13,900 nt of DNA. Source: an uncultured Eubacteriales bacterium (GTDB lineage Bacteria; Bacillota; Clostridia; Oscillospirales; Oscillospiraceae). The translations under genes and the position numbers were made by a program. Shown here piece by piece: positions 1 through 7,312 of this stretch (its first letter is position 1; each line of letters opens with the position of its first letter). The stretch lies in the NCBI GenBank assembly GCA_900549865.1, contig URPU01000063.1, forward strand, positions 1 through 13,900, given 5' to 3'. A model generated the notes under the pieces. The model was not told the DNA's origin. It ran no database searches and saw nothing but the letters and a program-made list of their open reading frames with translations.

Positions 1-54
1 TGCTTTCGCGTCTGCGGACGCGAAACTCTGCGAGGCTTTCTTTGACATGCTGAA
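1..54 (+). repeat. 54-bp repeat, left copy (inverted relative to 3661-3714)
   Basis: This 54-base stretch is the exact reverse complement of 3661-3714. It contains a 9-bp hairpin (4-12 with 17-25, loop tgcg). It starts at the window edge, so the true repeat may extend further left. The right-hand copy differs inside the hairpin loop only as expected from reading the opposite strand. It is followed immediately by a terminator-like hairpin at 55-78, as the other copy is by its own hairpin. It could be a dispersed intergenic repeat or one end of a mobile or invertible segment; no transposase is visible. Confidence 0.9.
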
Positions 55-81
55 ATGCCACCCGCTTGCGGGTGGCATTTT
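55..81 (-). terminator. Terminator-like hairpin after the surface-glycan operon
   Basis: A perfect 11-bp inverted repeat (55-65 with 68-78, nominal loop tt; in practice the loop would be larger) lies 13 bases past the stop codon of the glycosyltransferase gene. It is flanked by aaa on the left and ttt on the right, so it could act in both directions, although the T tracts are short. Its position right after the last gene of the minus-strand operon supports a terminator role. Confidence 0.65.
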
Positions 82-93
82 ATGTACATGTAT

Positions 94-1182
94 TCACTTC
101 TTCTGCGAGAATACCCATTCGCGCTGTATCTGATAGCTTATGAAGAAAAGGCAGATATCCACGGCGAATTTTATCAGCGTCGCCACGAGCGGCAGCGAGT
201 TTGAAAGCAGATGGTTTATCAGCGTCACAAGCCCCGCCGAGACGAGCATCTGCGGGATGCACAGGCAGTAATAGCGCAGCAGCGCGCGCTTATAGCCCTT
301 GTGGTTTTCAAATACGACGGCGTTGTTCGCGTTGAAGTTGGCAAACGACGACAGCGCGCGTGCCACCACAGTTGAAAGCAGCTCCGCGTATTTCCCGGCC
401 GCAGCGCCGAAGAAGCGCATCACGAGGTAGAACACCGTCAAATCTATCACCGTTGAGCCGAGAGAGCTCATAAGGAACTTGAACATCACCTTGAAAATGC
501 GCCACGAATCCTTCACTGCGTCGTAGTGCGAGCTGTAATCCTCCGGGTCGTAGACGGTGGTGATGGGCTGTTCGGCAAAGCCGATGCCCATGCGCTTCAT
601 GTTCAGAAGCATGTTCGTCTCATATTCGAAGCGCTCCCCCTCGATGCCGCAGAAGGGCTTGAGATACTGCCGCGGAATGGCGCGCAGCCCCGTCTGCGTG
701 TCGGAGAGCTTTATGCCGTAGCATATCCGGAAAAGGCGCGCTGTGGTCTTGTTCCCGGCGACGCTTCGCGCCGGAACGCCGGGGGCGTTGAAGTCCCGGC
801 AGCCGAGCACGACCTTATCCCCCTCGCGCAGCATACGCTCGCCGCAGGCGATGATATCGCCCACAAGGTGCTGCCCGTCGCCGTCGATGGTGATGACGCC
901 CTTCACGCCGGGCAGGTTTTCATCCACGTATGCAAAGGCGGTCTTGAGGCCGCGCCCCTTTCCGCGGTTGACGCCGTGGTGCAGCACGGTTATGTCCGGG
1001 TGCGCCTCACGCGCTTTGTCGAAATAGACCTGATGCTCGCTGTCGCTCCCGTCGTCCACGACGACGATGTGCTTGAAGCCCTGCTCCTCCAGCCCGTCCA
1101 CAACGCCGAGGAACTTCTTGTCCGGATTCAGCGAGGGCAGAATGACTGCCAGTGATTCAAGACAGCTTTCTCTTTCGTCCAT
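94..1182 (-). CDS. GT2 glycosyltransferase fused to a GtrA-like membrane domain
   Basis: The 362-aa protein has two domains. Residues 11 to about 215 form a GT2 (GT-A fold) domain of the dolichol-phosphate-mannose-synthase type: an AVILPSLNP start strand, DDGSD at 43-47, the metal-binding DGDGQH at 100-105, DTQTGLRA at 161-168 and ERFEYETNML at 183-192. Residues about 231-358 form a four-helix GtrA-like membrane domain ending in QREWVF. Such fusions are thought to make a lipid-linked sugar from a nucleotide sugar and help pass it across the membrane for glycan or teichoic-acid decoration; the sugar cannot be told. The ATG is preceded by GAGGAG, which overlaps the stop of the upstream gene (9-base gap), suggesting translational coupling. 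It is the last gene of a three-gene operon. Confidence 0.92.
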   Translation of the reverse strand: MDERESCLESLAVILPSLNPDKKFLGVVDGLEEQGFKHIVVVDDGSDSEHQVYFDKAREAHPDITVLHHGVNRGKGRGLKTAFAYVDENLPGVKGVITIDGDGQHLVGDIIACGERMLREGDKVVLGCRDFNAPGVPARSVAGNKTTARLFRICYGIKLSDTQTGLRAIPRQYLKPFCGIEGERFEYETNMLLNMKRMGIGFAEQPITTVYDPEDYSSHYDAVKDSWRIFKVMFKFLMSSLGSTVIDLTVFYLVMRFFGAAAGKYAELLSTVVARALSSFANFNANNAVVFENHKGYKRALLRYYCLCIPQMLVSAGLVTLINHLLSNSLPLVATLIKFAVDICLFFISYQIQREWVFSQKK

Positions 1183-1191
1183 GTCCGCTCC

Positions 1192-2322
1192 TCAGATCAG
1201 CGAGTACACCTTGAGCGTGCCCGCGTTGTCTATAACGAGTATTTTGAGATTGTTGGTGTCGTGCTGCTCGCCGTTGCCGGAGGTGACGGAGGTCGTCTCG
1301 GTCGTAACGTCGCACACGTAGTAGCCCTCGCCGATGTTGATGGCGTTGTTGAACGTGTAGGAGTCGAGCGAGTAGCTATTGGTATGTGCCCAAGAGTAAC
1401 CGTCCAGCGTTTCGAGCAGACGCTTGTCAAGGTCTCCGCCGGAGACGAGGTACTGCGCCACGTTCTGATACCCGCCGGACGAGGCCGTGCCGTAAATGCC
1501 GGAGGTGTACTTGGTGTACTCTTCAACGAACTTTGTGCAGAAGCTGTTGAGGCGCTCCACCGTGGCGTCGTCGCAGGGCTTGATATACTGCGAGTCGTCC
1601 TGCTCCGGGTCAACGGTGAACTCATTGCCGTTCTCGTCATATATGACCGGCTCCAGATAGCCGATAACGTCGTCAAAGCGGTAGGTGACCTTCGTGGGCA
1701 GATTGGGGTTGATGCTGTAGTAGCTCTCCAGCACGTCGTAGTGAATGCCGCTTTCGGTTATATACTCCTTGCCCAGCGTATGCCCGTTGAGCTGCACGGA
1801 GTAGGACTCAGGAATAGTGACCTGCACGGAGGTGTAAAGCCCGGTGAAATCAAACTCCTCGCGGCTCACCACCCACGGACGCAGGTCATAGGGGAGGGAT
1901 ATCTCCTTGCCGTAGACCTTGAAGTTGCGATCCTTCGTCTCGTCGCGCTTGAGATACACCGTGCCGAAGGTGCTGTCGTTGCAGCATATGGCGTAGGCGT
2001 TCGTATCGGCCTCGGTGGTCGCGGTGCGGGCGTAGGTGATCTCACCGTTGAGGATATCGCGGACGGCCTGCTGGCACTCATCATCCGTCTGCACCTCATG
2101 CGGCATCGCGGCGATGGTGTCCGCAACACCGGCGTCAAACAGATCGGAGTTGAGCCCGGCAATGTATTTTTCAACGACAGGCTCCGGCATGGACGCCTGA
2201 TACTGCTCGGCAAAGCTCCACACGGCCTTCAGCGCCAGCAGGCATATTGCGGCCAGCGCAACGGTGTACGCCAGAAGGCACACCCAATATATCAGTTTGC
2301 TGCGTTTTCTTTTATCAGACAT
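1192..2322 (-). CDS. Membrane-anchored extracytoplasmic protein of unknown function
   Basis: The 376-aa protein is not one I can name. It has a basic N-terminus (SDKRKRSK), one hydrophobic segment at about residues 11-33, and no lipobox, so it is probably an N-terminally anchored protein whose remaining 340 or so residues lie outside the cell. That part is polar and rich in Tyr, Thr, Asn and Asp, with a likely mostly beta C-terminal half. It lies between a phosphodiester glycosidase gene and a GT2-GtrA gene, 17 and 9 bases away, so a role in making, modifying or exporting a surface glycan is an inference from context only. The start ATG has GAGGTAAGG upstream. No catalytic motif was recognised. 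Confidence 0.85.
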   Translation of the reverse strand: MSDKRKRSKLIYWVCLLAYTVALAAICLLALKAVWSFAEQYQASMPEPVVEKYIAGLNSDLFDAGVADTIAAMPHEVQTDDECQQAVRDILNGEITYARTATTEADTNAYAICCNDSTFGTVYLKRDETKDRNFKVYGKEISLPYDLRPWVVSREEFDFTGLYTSVQVTIPESYSVQLNGHTLGKEYITESGIHYDVLESYYSINPNLPTKVTYRFDDVIGYLEPVIYDENGNEFTVDPEQDDSQYIKPCDDATVERLNSFCTKFVEEYTKYTSGIYGTASSGGYQNVAQYLVSGGDLDKRLLETLDGYSWAHTNSYSLDSYTFNNAINIGEGYYVCDVTTETTSVTSGNGEQHDTNNLKILVIDNAGTLKVYSLI

Positions 2323-2339
2323 TTGGCCTTACCTCGCAA

Positions 2340-3440
2340 TTACTTGAAAAGGAACGCGGTGGGCAGCTCACGCGGGCCGGTCTTCGCGGACGACTTATTG
2401 ACGTAAGCGCCGTTATAATACATGCTGGTGGAGGAGCCGCCGTCCATGTTTATCGCGTTGACCGCGCCGTGGTCGAGCATGATATTCATGCAGTCGGCAT
2501 AGGTCGCGCCCATGCTGTGAACCTGACGCCCGTCGATGACCAGCATCATCACAGCGCCGTCGGCGCGCTGGCCGATGGCCGTGCGGGGGTTGACGCCGCT
2601 GGGCAGCGCGGCGGGATCGACAGCCTCGCCGTTCATTATAAGCACTGGGCCGAAGGATGCGCCGAACTGGATGTTGTTCACCCCGGCGGACCACTCGTCA
2701 AAGTAGCCGACGAACATAAGCCCCTTGTCGTCAAAGCCGACGAACACGCTTTCGCCGTTGGAGTCGCCGTAGCATACGCCGTCACATATCGTCAGCCCGA
2801 CGGGCTTGCCGCCGGAGCCGGAGCCGCCGTCGTCAGGGAAGCCGCCGGCGTTGATGCCGCCGAGAGCGTCATACTTCTTGACCATGTTTTCAAGCGTCAG
2901 CCCTGCGCCGCCGTAGGTGTCCGGCATTCCGAGAAATACGCGCGTGGGGTCGAGCACGGTTATGAGATAGCCGGTGTAGCCGCTGCTCTTGATCTCCTCA
3001 AAAATGATGCCGTCGCCGTCCTCATCCTCGGGGTAATCGGTGCTGGCCGCCGCGTTCGGGGAATCGGCGCTGGCAATGGTGATAAGGGAGGAGTTGAACT
3101 CCTTCACGGTGCCCTCCTGCTGAGAGGCGCGCATTGCGGCGACCTCATTCTCCGTCAGGAAGATGTTCGCCATGAAGTCAAAGCGGCGCGTTTCCTGCAT
3201 GGTGCTGACAAAAAGCGTGGTCAGCGCCTCTGACGGGCCGCGCTCAAGCACGTATACAAGCCCCAGACCGGCCACGCCTATAACGAGCACCGTTGCAAGC
3301 ATAAATCCGAAAAGCCTGTCCAGAAAACGCATGACCTTGCGCGTTTTCGCCTTGCGCAGCTTTACCTCGCGCTCGACCTTCGGGTTTTCGGCCTCGCCGC
3401 GGTCAATATATTCAACCTTGGATCTATCGTCTTTTTTCAT
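2340..3440 (-). CDS. Membrane-anchored phosphodiester glycosidase (NAGPA domain)
   Basis: The 366-aa protein has a charged cytoplasmic N-terminus (1-42), one membrane helix at about 43-65, and an extracytoplasmic domain. That domain carries NAGPA-family (phosphodiester glycosidase, exopolysaccharide biosynthesis) hallmarks: GGINAGGF at 194-201, NPRTAIGQ at 284-291 and NMDGGSSTSM at 331-340. The family includes the mammalian uncovering enzyme and many bacterial surface-glycan proteins; the bacterial substrate is usually unknown. A strong GAGGTGAG site (3446-3453) lies 5 bases before the ATG. It is the first gene of the operon, and the promoter at 3529-3557 drives it. With the GT2-GtrA partner downstream, a role in editing or trimming a phosphodiester-linked surface polymer is plausible. 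Confidence 0.9.
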   Translation of the reverse strand: MKKDDRSKVEYIDRGEAENPKVEREVKLRKAKTRKVMRFLDRLFGFMLATVLVIGVAGLGLVYVLERGPSEALTTLFVSTMQETRRFDFMANIFLTENEVAAMRASQQEGTVKEFNSSLITIASADSPNAAASTDYPEDEDGDGIIFEEIKSSGYTGYLITVLDPTRVFLGMPDTYGGAGLTLENMVKKYDALGGINAGGFPDDGGSGSGGKPVGLTICDGVCYGDSNGESVFVGFDDKGLMFVGYFDEWSAGVNNIQFGASFGPVLIMNGEAVDPAALPSGVNPRTAIGQRADGAVMMLVIDGRQVHSMGATYADCMNIMLDHGAVNAINMDGGSSTSMYYNGAYVNKSSAKTGPRELPTAFLFK

Positions 3441-3528
3441 AGAATCTCACCTCGCCGGGATATTTGCATGATACTGCGAAGCATCATGACGCCATAAAGC
3501 ATATTATGTCAATTTAACATACGTGGAC

Positions 3529-3557
3529 ATTTTAGCACAAGGCGCGGACTATGACAA
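3529..3557 (-). promoter_or_regulatory. Probable sigma-A promoter of the surface-glycan operon
   Basis: Read on the minus strand, TTGTCA (3552-3557) and TAAAAT (3529-3534) are separated by exactly 17 bases, each one mismatch from consensus. A TG dinucleotide one base before the -10 box makes it an extended -10. The predicted start near 3521 gives a leader of about 80 bases before the ATG at 3440. This was found by eye only. Confidence 0.65.
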
Positions 3558-3633
3558 GGAATATTTAGATAAATTAATATTTCCGCTATATATTCTTCCC
3601 GGTCCGGCGCGCGGCGCACGACGGACGGCGAAC

Positions 3634-3662
3634 CAAGGGCACCCGCATGTACGGGTGCCCTT
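3634..3662. repeat. 29-bp hairpin repeat, copy 1
   Basis: These 29 bases recur identically at 3865-3893, 231 bases away and in the same orientation. Each copy forms an 11-bp stem (3635-3645 with 3652-3662) around the loop catgta, with A and T pairs at the base, so it looks like a bidirectional terminator. This copy sits between the 54-bp repeat and the surface-glycan promoter. It probably insulates that promoter from transcription arriving from the dehydratase operon. Confidence 0.8.
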
Positions 3663-3714
3663 CAGCATGTCAAAGAAAGCCTCGCAGAGTTTCGCGTCCG
3701 CAGACGCGAAAGCA
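3661..3714 (-). repeat. 54-bp repeat, right copy (inverted relative to 1-54)
   Basis: The exact reverse complement of 1-54. It contains a 9-bp hairpin (3690-3698 with 3703-3711). The terminator-like hairpin next to it (3635-3662) is the structural counterpart of the one at 55-78, with paired base changes in the stem. The two copies face each other around the 3.6-kb surface-glycan operon. Confidence 0.9.
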
Positions 3715-3723
3715 TTATTATAC

Positions 3724-3858
3724 GTTTTCTGCCGCGACATGTGCGTGGCAGAAAACACTTTGCGCGGAGTGAGCGTCGAATTGTCCGCTATCAGCGGACA
3801 ACAGAGGCGCAGAACGAAGCGGTTCTTTCTCGAAAAAGTGGCAAAGCCACTTTTTCGA
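3724..3858. repeat. Cluster of three further inverted repeats
   Basis: Three separate palindromes lie in this non-coding stretch: a 10-bp stem at 3724-3733 with 3747-3756, a 9-bp stem at 3781-3789 with 3793-3801 (loop atc), and a 13-bp stem at 3830-3842 with 3846-3858 (loop aaa) bounded by A and T runs. Together with the flanking hairpins at 3634-3714 and 3865-3893 they make six hairpins in about 260 bases. They lie downstream of the minus-strand dehydratase operon. They may be terminators, mRNA 3'-end stabilisers, or a dispersed palindromic element of the REP/BIME kind. Confidence 0.75.
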
Positions 3859-3864
3859 CAGTCT

Positions 3865-3893
3865 CAAGGGCACCCGCATGTACGGGTGCCCTT
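3865..3893 (-). terminator. 29-bp hairpin repeat, copy 2; probable terminator of the dehydratase operon
   Basis: Identical to 3634-3662, with an 11-bp stem (3866-3876 with 3883-3893) and loop catgta. It is the first strong hairpin, about 50 bases past the stop of the 88-aa gene on the minus strand, which fits a terminator or 3'-end processing role. The T tract is short, so termination strength is uncertain. Confidence 0.6.
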
Positions 3894-3942
3894 GAAAGAC
3901 AGTATACTATCTAATTGAATACCGGCCGAACGCGCCCGCCGG

Positions 3943-4209
3943 TCAGAACTTCACGAAGCCGGTCGTCGTGCCGAGGGGATAGCCGAGTATCCACGCGCAC
4001 TCGCCGCATTCCGGGCACTTTACGCCCTCCTCGGTGAGCTTTTTCACGCGGGATTCGGCGCGCATGAGGTACATATTGCTCTTGTCGAGATAGCGGCATT
4101 TTGAGCAGAAGCAGAGGTAGTTTGCGAAGCTGTCGTAAACGTCGTTTTCGCGGTCGATTTTTTCCTGCGGCGTCAGCGCGCGGGGAGTGATATTCTTGTT
4201 CTTCTGCAT
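3943..4209 (-). CDS. Small six-cysteine putative metal-binding protein
   Basis: The 88-aa protein carries two cysteine knuckles, C33-x-C35-x2-C38 and C65-x2-C68-x2-C71, 26 residues apart between C38 and C65. C35-x2-C38 with C65-x2-C68 fits a zinc-ribbon spacing; the two extra cysteines leave an Fe-S site open as well. I recognise no named family. The N-terminal 30 residues are polar and charged. It is the last gene of the four-gene minus-strand operon, 15 bases after the 52-aa gene, and has GGAGGCG (4216-4222) before the ATG. Context suggests an accessory role for the dehydratase-like enzyme, such as cluster handling or electron transfer, but this is inference. Confidence 0.8.
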   Translation of the reverse strand: MQKNKNITPRALTPQEKIDRENDVYDSFANYLCFCSKCRYLDKSNMYLMRAESRVKKLTEEGVKCPECGECAWILGYPLGTTTGFVKF

Positions 4210-4224
4210 GAGACGCGCCTCCGA

Positions 4225-4383
4225 TCAGATAAGATGCTCACGCTTGACGCTGTCATAATGCTTGTCAAGGAAGGGCAGCACCACCGAGCGCATCAGCTTC
4301 ATGTCAAGATTGAAATAGTACACTGCGAACAGCCCGCCGAGGACTGCCGAAAATATGCCGAATATCTTAAAGAAAGTTTTCAT
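4225..4383 (-). CDS. 52-aa single-pass membrane miniprotein
   Basis: This short reading frame encodes a 52-aa protein that begins MKTFFKIFGIFSAVLGG. It has one hydrophobic segment at about residues 4-24 and an amphipathic, charged tail ending KREHLI. A good site (CGGAGA) lies 8-9 bases before the ATG at 4383. It fills the gap between the large dehydratase subunit (29 bases upstream) and the 88-aa gene (15 bases downstream), so the four genes are evenly packed on one strand. This packing, the SD and the sensible membrane topology argue that it is real. A signal peptide is possible but no clear cleavage motif is seen. It may dock the operon's products at the membrane; function unknown. Confidence 0.75.
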   Translation of the reverse strand: MKTFFKIFGIFSAVLGGLFAVYYFNLDMKLMRSVVLPFLDKHYDSVKREHLI

Positions 4384-4412
4384 ATTGCATCTCCGTTCCT
4401 GTGTTGTGCGGC

Positions 4413-6023
4413 TTACCAGCCGAGAGTGTCGTCAAAGTCTACAAGCGTGGGATCGACGGGATCCTCATGCAGCACGTTCGTCATATACTGGTTGACGGCC
4501 TTGCGCGCCTCGTTCGTGGGCACGATGCGGCAGTCCATCAGCGAATGCGGCATCCAGATTATGTTGAATTTGTCGCGGTGCTTGTTGAACTCCTCCTCCA
4601 GCAGCCCCTGCGCACCGGCCATGCCCTTGCAGCCGATATCGTCGTACATGATGATGGTGTCGCAGTTGAACTTTTCCGCCGTCTCCCACATCTGCATAAG
4701 GTGGCGGTTGCCGCCGACGGTGTGGGTGCGCATTGGCGTGTGGGAATACCAGTCCGCCAGATCCTCCAGCATGGTGTCCTTGTCCTCGGTGTCGATGAGG
4801 TTGTGCCCAGTGAGGGAGTCCATGTTTATCACGGCGAGGATGCCCCAGCAGTTATACAGCCAGCCGACGCCGTGGCAGTAGTAGGTCGAGCCGCAGCTCC
4901 ACGCCAGCGCCCTGTGGCGGGTGTTGGGGAAAGGCTTGATGTTCTTCTCAACGCACTTGTAGAACATCTTCAGCACCTTCTTCGACGATTCGGCGAAGTA
5001 TTTGTTGCCGCCCTGCTGATAGAAATATATGCGGTACATGCCCTGACAGATGGCGTTCAGGCAGCCGTTGGAGGTGTGGCAGTAGATGTCCCAGCGCTCC
5101 GTCTCGTCGCGGTTGACCTGATTGGTGGCCTCGCAGTGCTTTATGAAGGCGTCCCAGTCGAACTTGCGGCCGAACTGCTTTTCCATGAATTCTATCGCCG
5201 TCTCTATCTCGTGCACGCCAAGCTCCTTCGTCGTCGGGTCGTCATACATAAGCGGCGAGGTCAGCGCGAACACGGCCTTCTTCCCGTTGGAGGACAGCGC
5301 GCGGTACATCGCGGAGTTGTCCATCATGTTCGCGTCGCAGGGGTTGTTCGTGCTCATCCAGAAGTTGCCGATGTCGGGGTATTCGCCCTCCACGGCGACG
5401 CCGACCTCCACCAGCGGCAGGGTGCACATGTCGCCCGGAATGCCGCAGCTCACGGCCTGATCGACGTAGTAGCAGCCCAGCTCCTTGCGCATCAGCGGCA
5501 GCATGAACGCCGCGTGCTGCTGCATGTTGATGGCGTAACAGCCGGGGAAGCCGTATATGAGGTGCTTTGGCAGCGTGTAGTCGAACGCGACGGTGATGTC
5601 CGTCCACTTCGTCTCGCCGAAGCGCCTGTCCGCGCGTATCTCGTTCCACAGCGTCTCTATGGAGTCGGATATCATGCAGTCGATGGCCGTCAGGTCTGCG
5701 CGCAGCGCCATGCCGCGGTCGCCCTCGATCCACTTGTCTATCATCGACGGGGAGACGAGGTAGGCGCTCAGCCAGCGGTACTTCCAGAACGCCTTCACCA
5801 TGCGCACGGGGTCGCGCAGCACAAGGCCGCCCATCTTGCCCCAGGTGATGAGCCATCTGGCGAAGGCGTAGCCCGTGTCCTTCACGCCGCGCCACTCGCG
5901 CCGGGCGTATATGTTCGTGCCCTCAATGTAGCGCTGCCCGATGTAATGGCAGGGCTCATCGCCGCGTAGAAAGTGGCCGAGCGTGCCGTACTGTTCCTTC
6001 AAGCTTACTTTTCTTTTCCACAT
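4413..6023 (-). CDS. 2-hydroxyacyl-CoA dehydratase-family protein, large subunit (copy 1)
   Basis: The 536-aa protein belongs to the 2-hydroxyacyl-CoA dehydratase/benzoyl-CoA reductase superfamily (HGD-D) and is a paralogue of the protein at 11979-13772. Shared blocks include REWRGVKDT (42-50), GIPGDMC ending at C200, NPCD with C229, AWSCG with C377, YNCWG with C392, GCKGMAGAQG with C465, and the tail PVDPTLVDFDD. C200, C229 and C465 are the best candidates for [4Fe-4S] ligands by position. The first 150 or so residues are extra compared with classical dehydratase subunits of about 380-430 aa, and the segment is rich in Trp, Arg and Tyr. It lies 15 bases after the small-subunit gene, with GGGAGGG before the ATG. 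The substrate is unknown. Confidence 0.85.
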   Translation of the reverse strand: MWKRKVSLKEQYGTLGHFLRGDEPCHYIGQRYIEGTNIYARREWRGVKDTGYAFARWLITWGKMGGLVLRDPVRMVKAFWKYRWLSAYLVSPSMIDKWIEGDRGMALRADLTAIDCMISDSIETLWNEIRADRRFGETKWTDITVAFDYTLPKHLIYGFPGCYAINMQQHAAFMLPLMRKELGCYYVDQAVSCGIPGDMCTLPLVEVGVAVEGEYPDIGNFWMSTNNPCDANMMDNSAMYRALSSNGKKAVFALTSPLMYDDPTTKELGVHEIETAIEFMEKQFGRKFDWDAFIKHCEATNQVNRDETERWDIYCHTSNGCLNAICQGMYRIYFYQQGGNKYFAESSKKVLKMFYKCVEKNIKPFPNTRHRALAWSCGSTYYCHGVGWLYNCWGILAVINMDSLTGHNLIDTEDKDTMLEDLADWYSHTPMRTHTVGGNRHLMQMWETAEKFNCDTIIMYDDIGCKGMAGAQGLLEEEFNKHRDKFNIIWMPHSLMDCRIVPTNEARKAVNQYMTNVLHEDPVDPTLVDFDDTLGW

Positions 6024-6038
6024 GGTCGTGACCCTCCC

Positions 6039-7238
6039 TTACTTGCCGGCCTGAATGCGCTTTATCTCAAGCGATTCCACAAATGCCTGGAACCTCGTGC
6101 GAAGCTGACCCGTGGCGGCGTTGGTGTAATCCTTCTCTATCTGGCACACGGGGTAGGTCTCCGGCACCTCGAAGCCCTCCGTCAGCCACTGCGCAGCCTG
6201 CGCGCGCTCATAGCCCCAGTATTCGCAGAACTTCATGTTCTCAAGTATTATTCCGTCCGCGCGGTACTCCTTGGCGAGCTTGTACAGATACTTCTTGCGC
6301 GCCACGATGTTTTCCGCGCCCATCGCGCGCGGGCACTGGTTGGAATATATGTATGCGTTTGCAATGGCCTCCAGCGCGTCCTCGCCGGGCTTGACGCTTA
6401 TCTCCTCCCTGCCGGGGATGGAGCCGAAGCAGTATCTGTCCGCCACGACGAACGCACCGCAGCCCTCCAGAAGCTTCGTGAAATCCGGGTCGTCTATCTC
6501 CGAGCCGACGACCATCACACGCGCGCGGTAGAAGGGCTTTCCCTCCGGCTCACGCGTGCGCACCTCCTCCAGCGTCTCGCGCAGGTAGGGGAGGATAAGA
6601 TCCTTCGGGCAGGTGAGCGTGACGAGCTGGATAACGTGGAACTCATAGCCCGTGATGGGCGGATCGTCCAGCTTGCGGAAATTGCCCAGCTCGGTGATGA
6701 TGCGGCACACCTCGTTGTGCATGTCTATGGCGGCGCGCAGCTTCTCCTCGGAAAAATCGACGCCGTACACGCGCCCCAGCGGCTCTATTATCTTCTTTTC
6801 TATCTGGCGGCGGTAGTACCCGGCATGCCACTCCGTCTTTTTCAGCGGCATGTCGATGAAGCTGGTGAAGAACTTCTCCTTCGGGATGAGCTTGCAGTAG
6901 CCGAAGTACTGCTCCATGCGGTTCATGGTCGTGCAGCATTCCTGCCCCATCAGTGCGTCTATAAAATTATAGCCGCCCTCAAAGGCGCGTTCAAGAATGC
7001 TCTTGGAATACGGGCAGGAGCGGTTCGTCATATAATATGTGGCGAGGTCGGGATTCGTGCAGCCGGGCGCGCGCAGACGTATGCCGAAGCAGCCCTCCAC
7101 ATCCAGCAGCACCTCCGGAATGTACGAGCAGTTGTAGGCGATGGCGTGCCGCCCCTCGGCACATGCCTGCTGCACCAGTTCGTTGTTCGCCTGCCGCAGC
7201 AGGTTTTCAAAAAAGAGCAGATGCTTAAGATCTCTCAA
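6039..7238 (-). CDS. 2-hydroxyacyl-CoA dehydratase-family protein, small subunit (copy 1)
   Basis: The 399-aa protein shows the family signatures: NCSYIPEVLL with C37, SCPY with C75, GSEIDDP, RYCFGSIPGRE, KFCEYWGYER and the end motif GQLRTRFQAFVESLEIKRI. Such subunits hold a [4Fe-4S] cluster and accept an electron from an ATP-driven activator. I place the start at the TTG at 7236-7238 rather than an in-frame ATG far upstream. AGAGGGG lies just before it, the promoter falls inside the longer version, and the resulting N-terminus (RDLKHLLFFENLL) matches the paralogue at 10783, which also starts with TTG. Ten cysteines are shared with that paralogue. First gene of the four-gene operon. Confidence 0.88.
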   Translation of the reverse strand: MRDLKHLLFFENLLRQANNELVQQACAEGRHAIAYNCSYIPEVLLDVEGCFGIRLRAPGCTNPDLATYYMTNRSCPYSKSILERAFEGGYNFIDALMGQECCTTMNRMEQYFGYCKLIPKEKFFTSFIDMPLKKTEWHAGYYRRQIEKKIIEPLGRVYGVDFSEEKLRAAIDMHNEVCRIITELGNFRKLDDPPITGYEFHVIQLVTLTCPKDLILPYLRETLEEVRTREPEGKPFYRARVMVVGSEIDDPDFTKLLEGCGAFVVADRYCFGSIPGREEISVKPGEDALEAIANAYIYSNQCPRAMGAENIVARKKYLYKLAKEYRADGIILENMKFCEYWGYERAQAAQWLTEGFEVPETYPVCQIEKDYTNAATGQLRTRFQAFVESLEIKRIQAGK

Positions 7239-7283
7239 TGGGACCCCTCTTTTCGTGTTAATATACAGGATATGTCTGTGATT

Positions 7284-7312
7284 AGTGTAACAACTACTAC
7301 ATTCAAAGTCAA
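7284..7312 (-). promoter_or_regulatory. Probable sigma-A promoter of the minus-strand dehydratase operon
   Basis: On the minus strand TTGACT (7307-7312) and TACACT (7284-7289) are 17 bases apart, with a TG one base before the -10 box. The -35 has one mismatch and the -10 two. The predicted start near 7277 gives a leader of about 40 bases before the TTG start at 7238. A copy of TTGTCTAA lies 70 bases upstream (7382-7389) and recurs upstream of the plus-strand operon at 9832-9839. Confidence 0.55.

Noticed and set aside
1..3714. Complete insertion sequence or transposon
   Set aside because: No transposase or recombinase gene lies between the inverted repeats, and no target duplication can be seen because the left end is cut by the window.
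3634..3893. CRISPR array
   Set aside because: There are only two identical 29-bp units, 231 bases apart, with other palindromes rather than uniform spacers between them, and no cas genes.
3523..3918. Plus-strand frame of 131 codons
   Set aside because: It runs through the hairpin array; its protein repeats the same peptide because of the 29-bp DNA repeat, it has no ribosome binding site, and it overlaps the minus-strand promoter.
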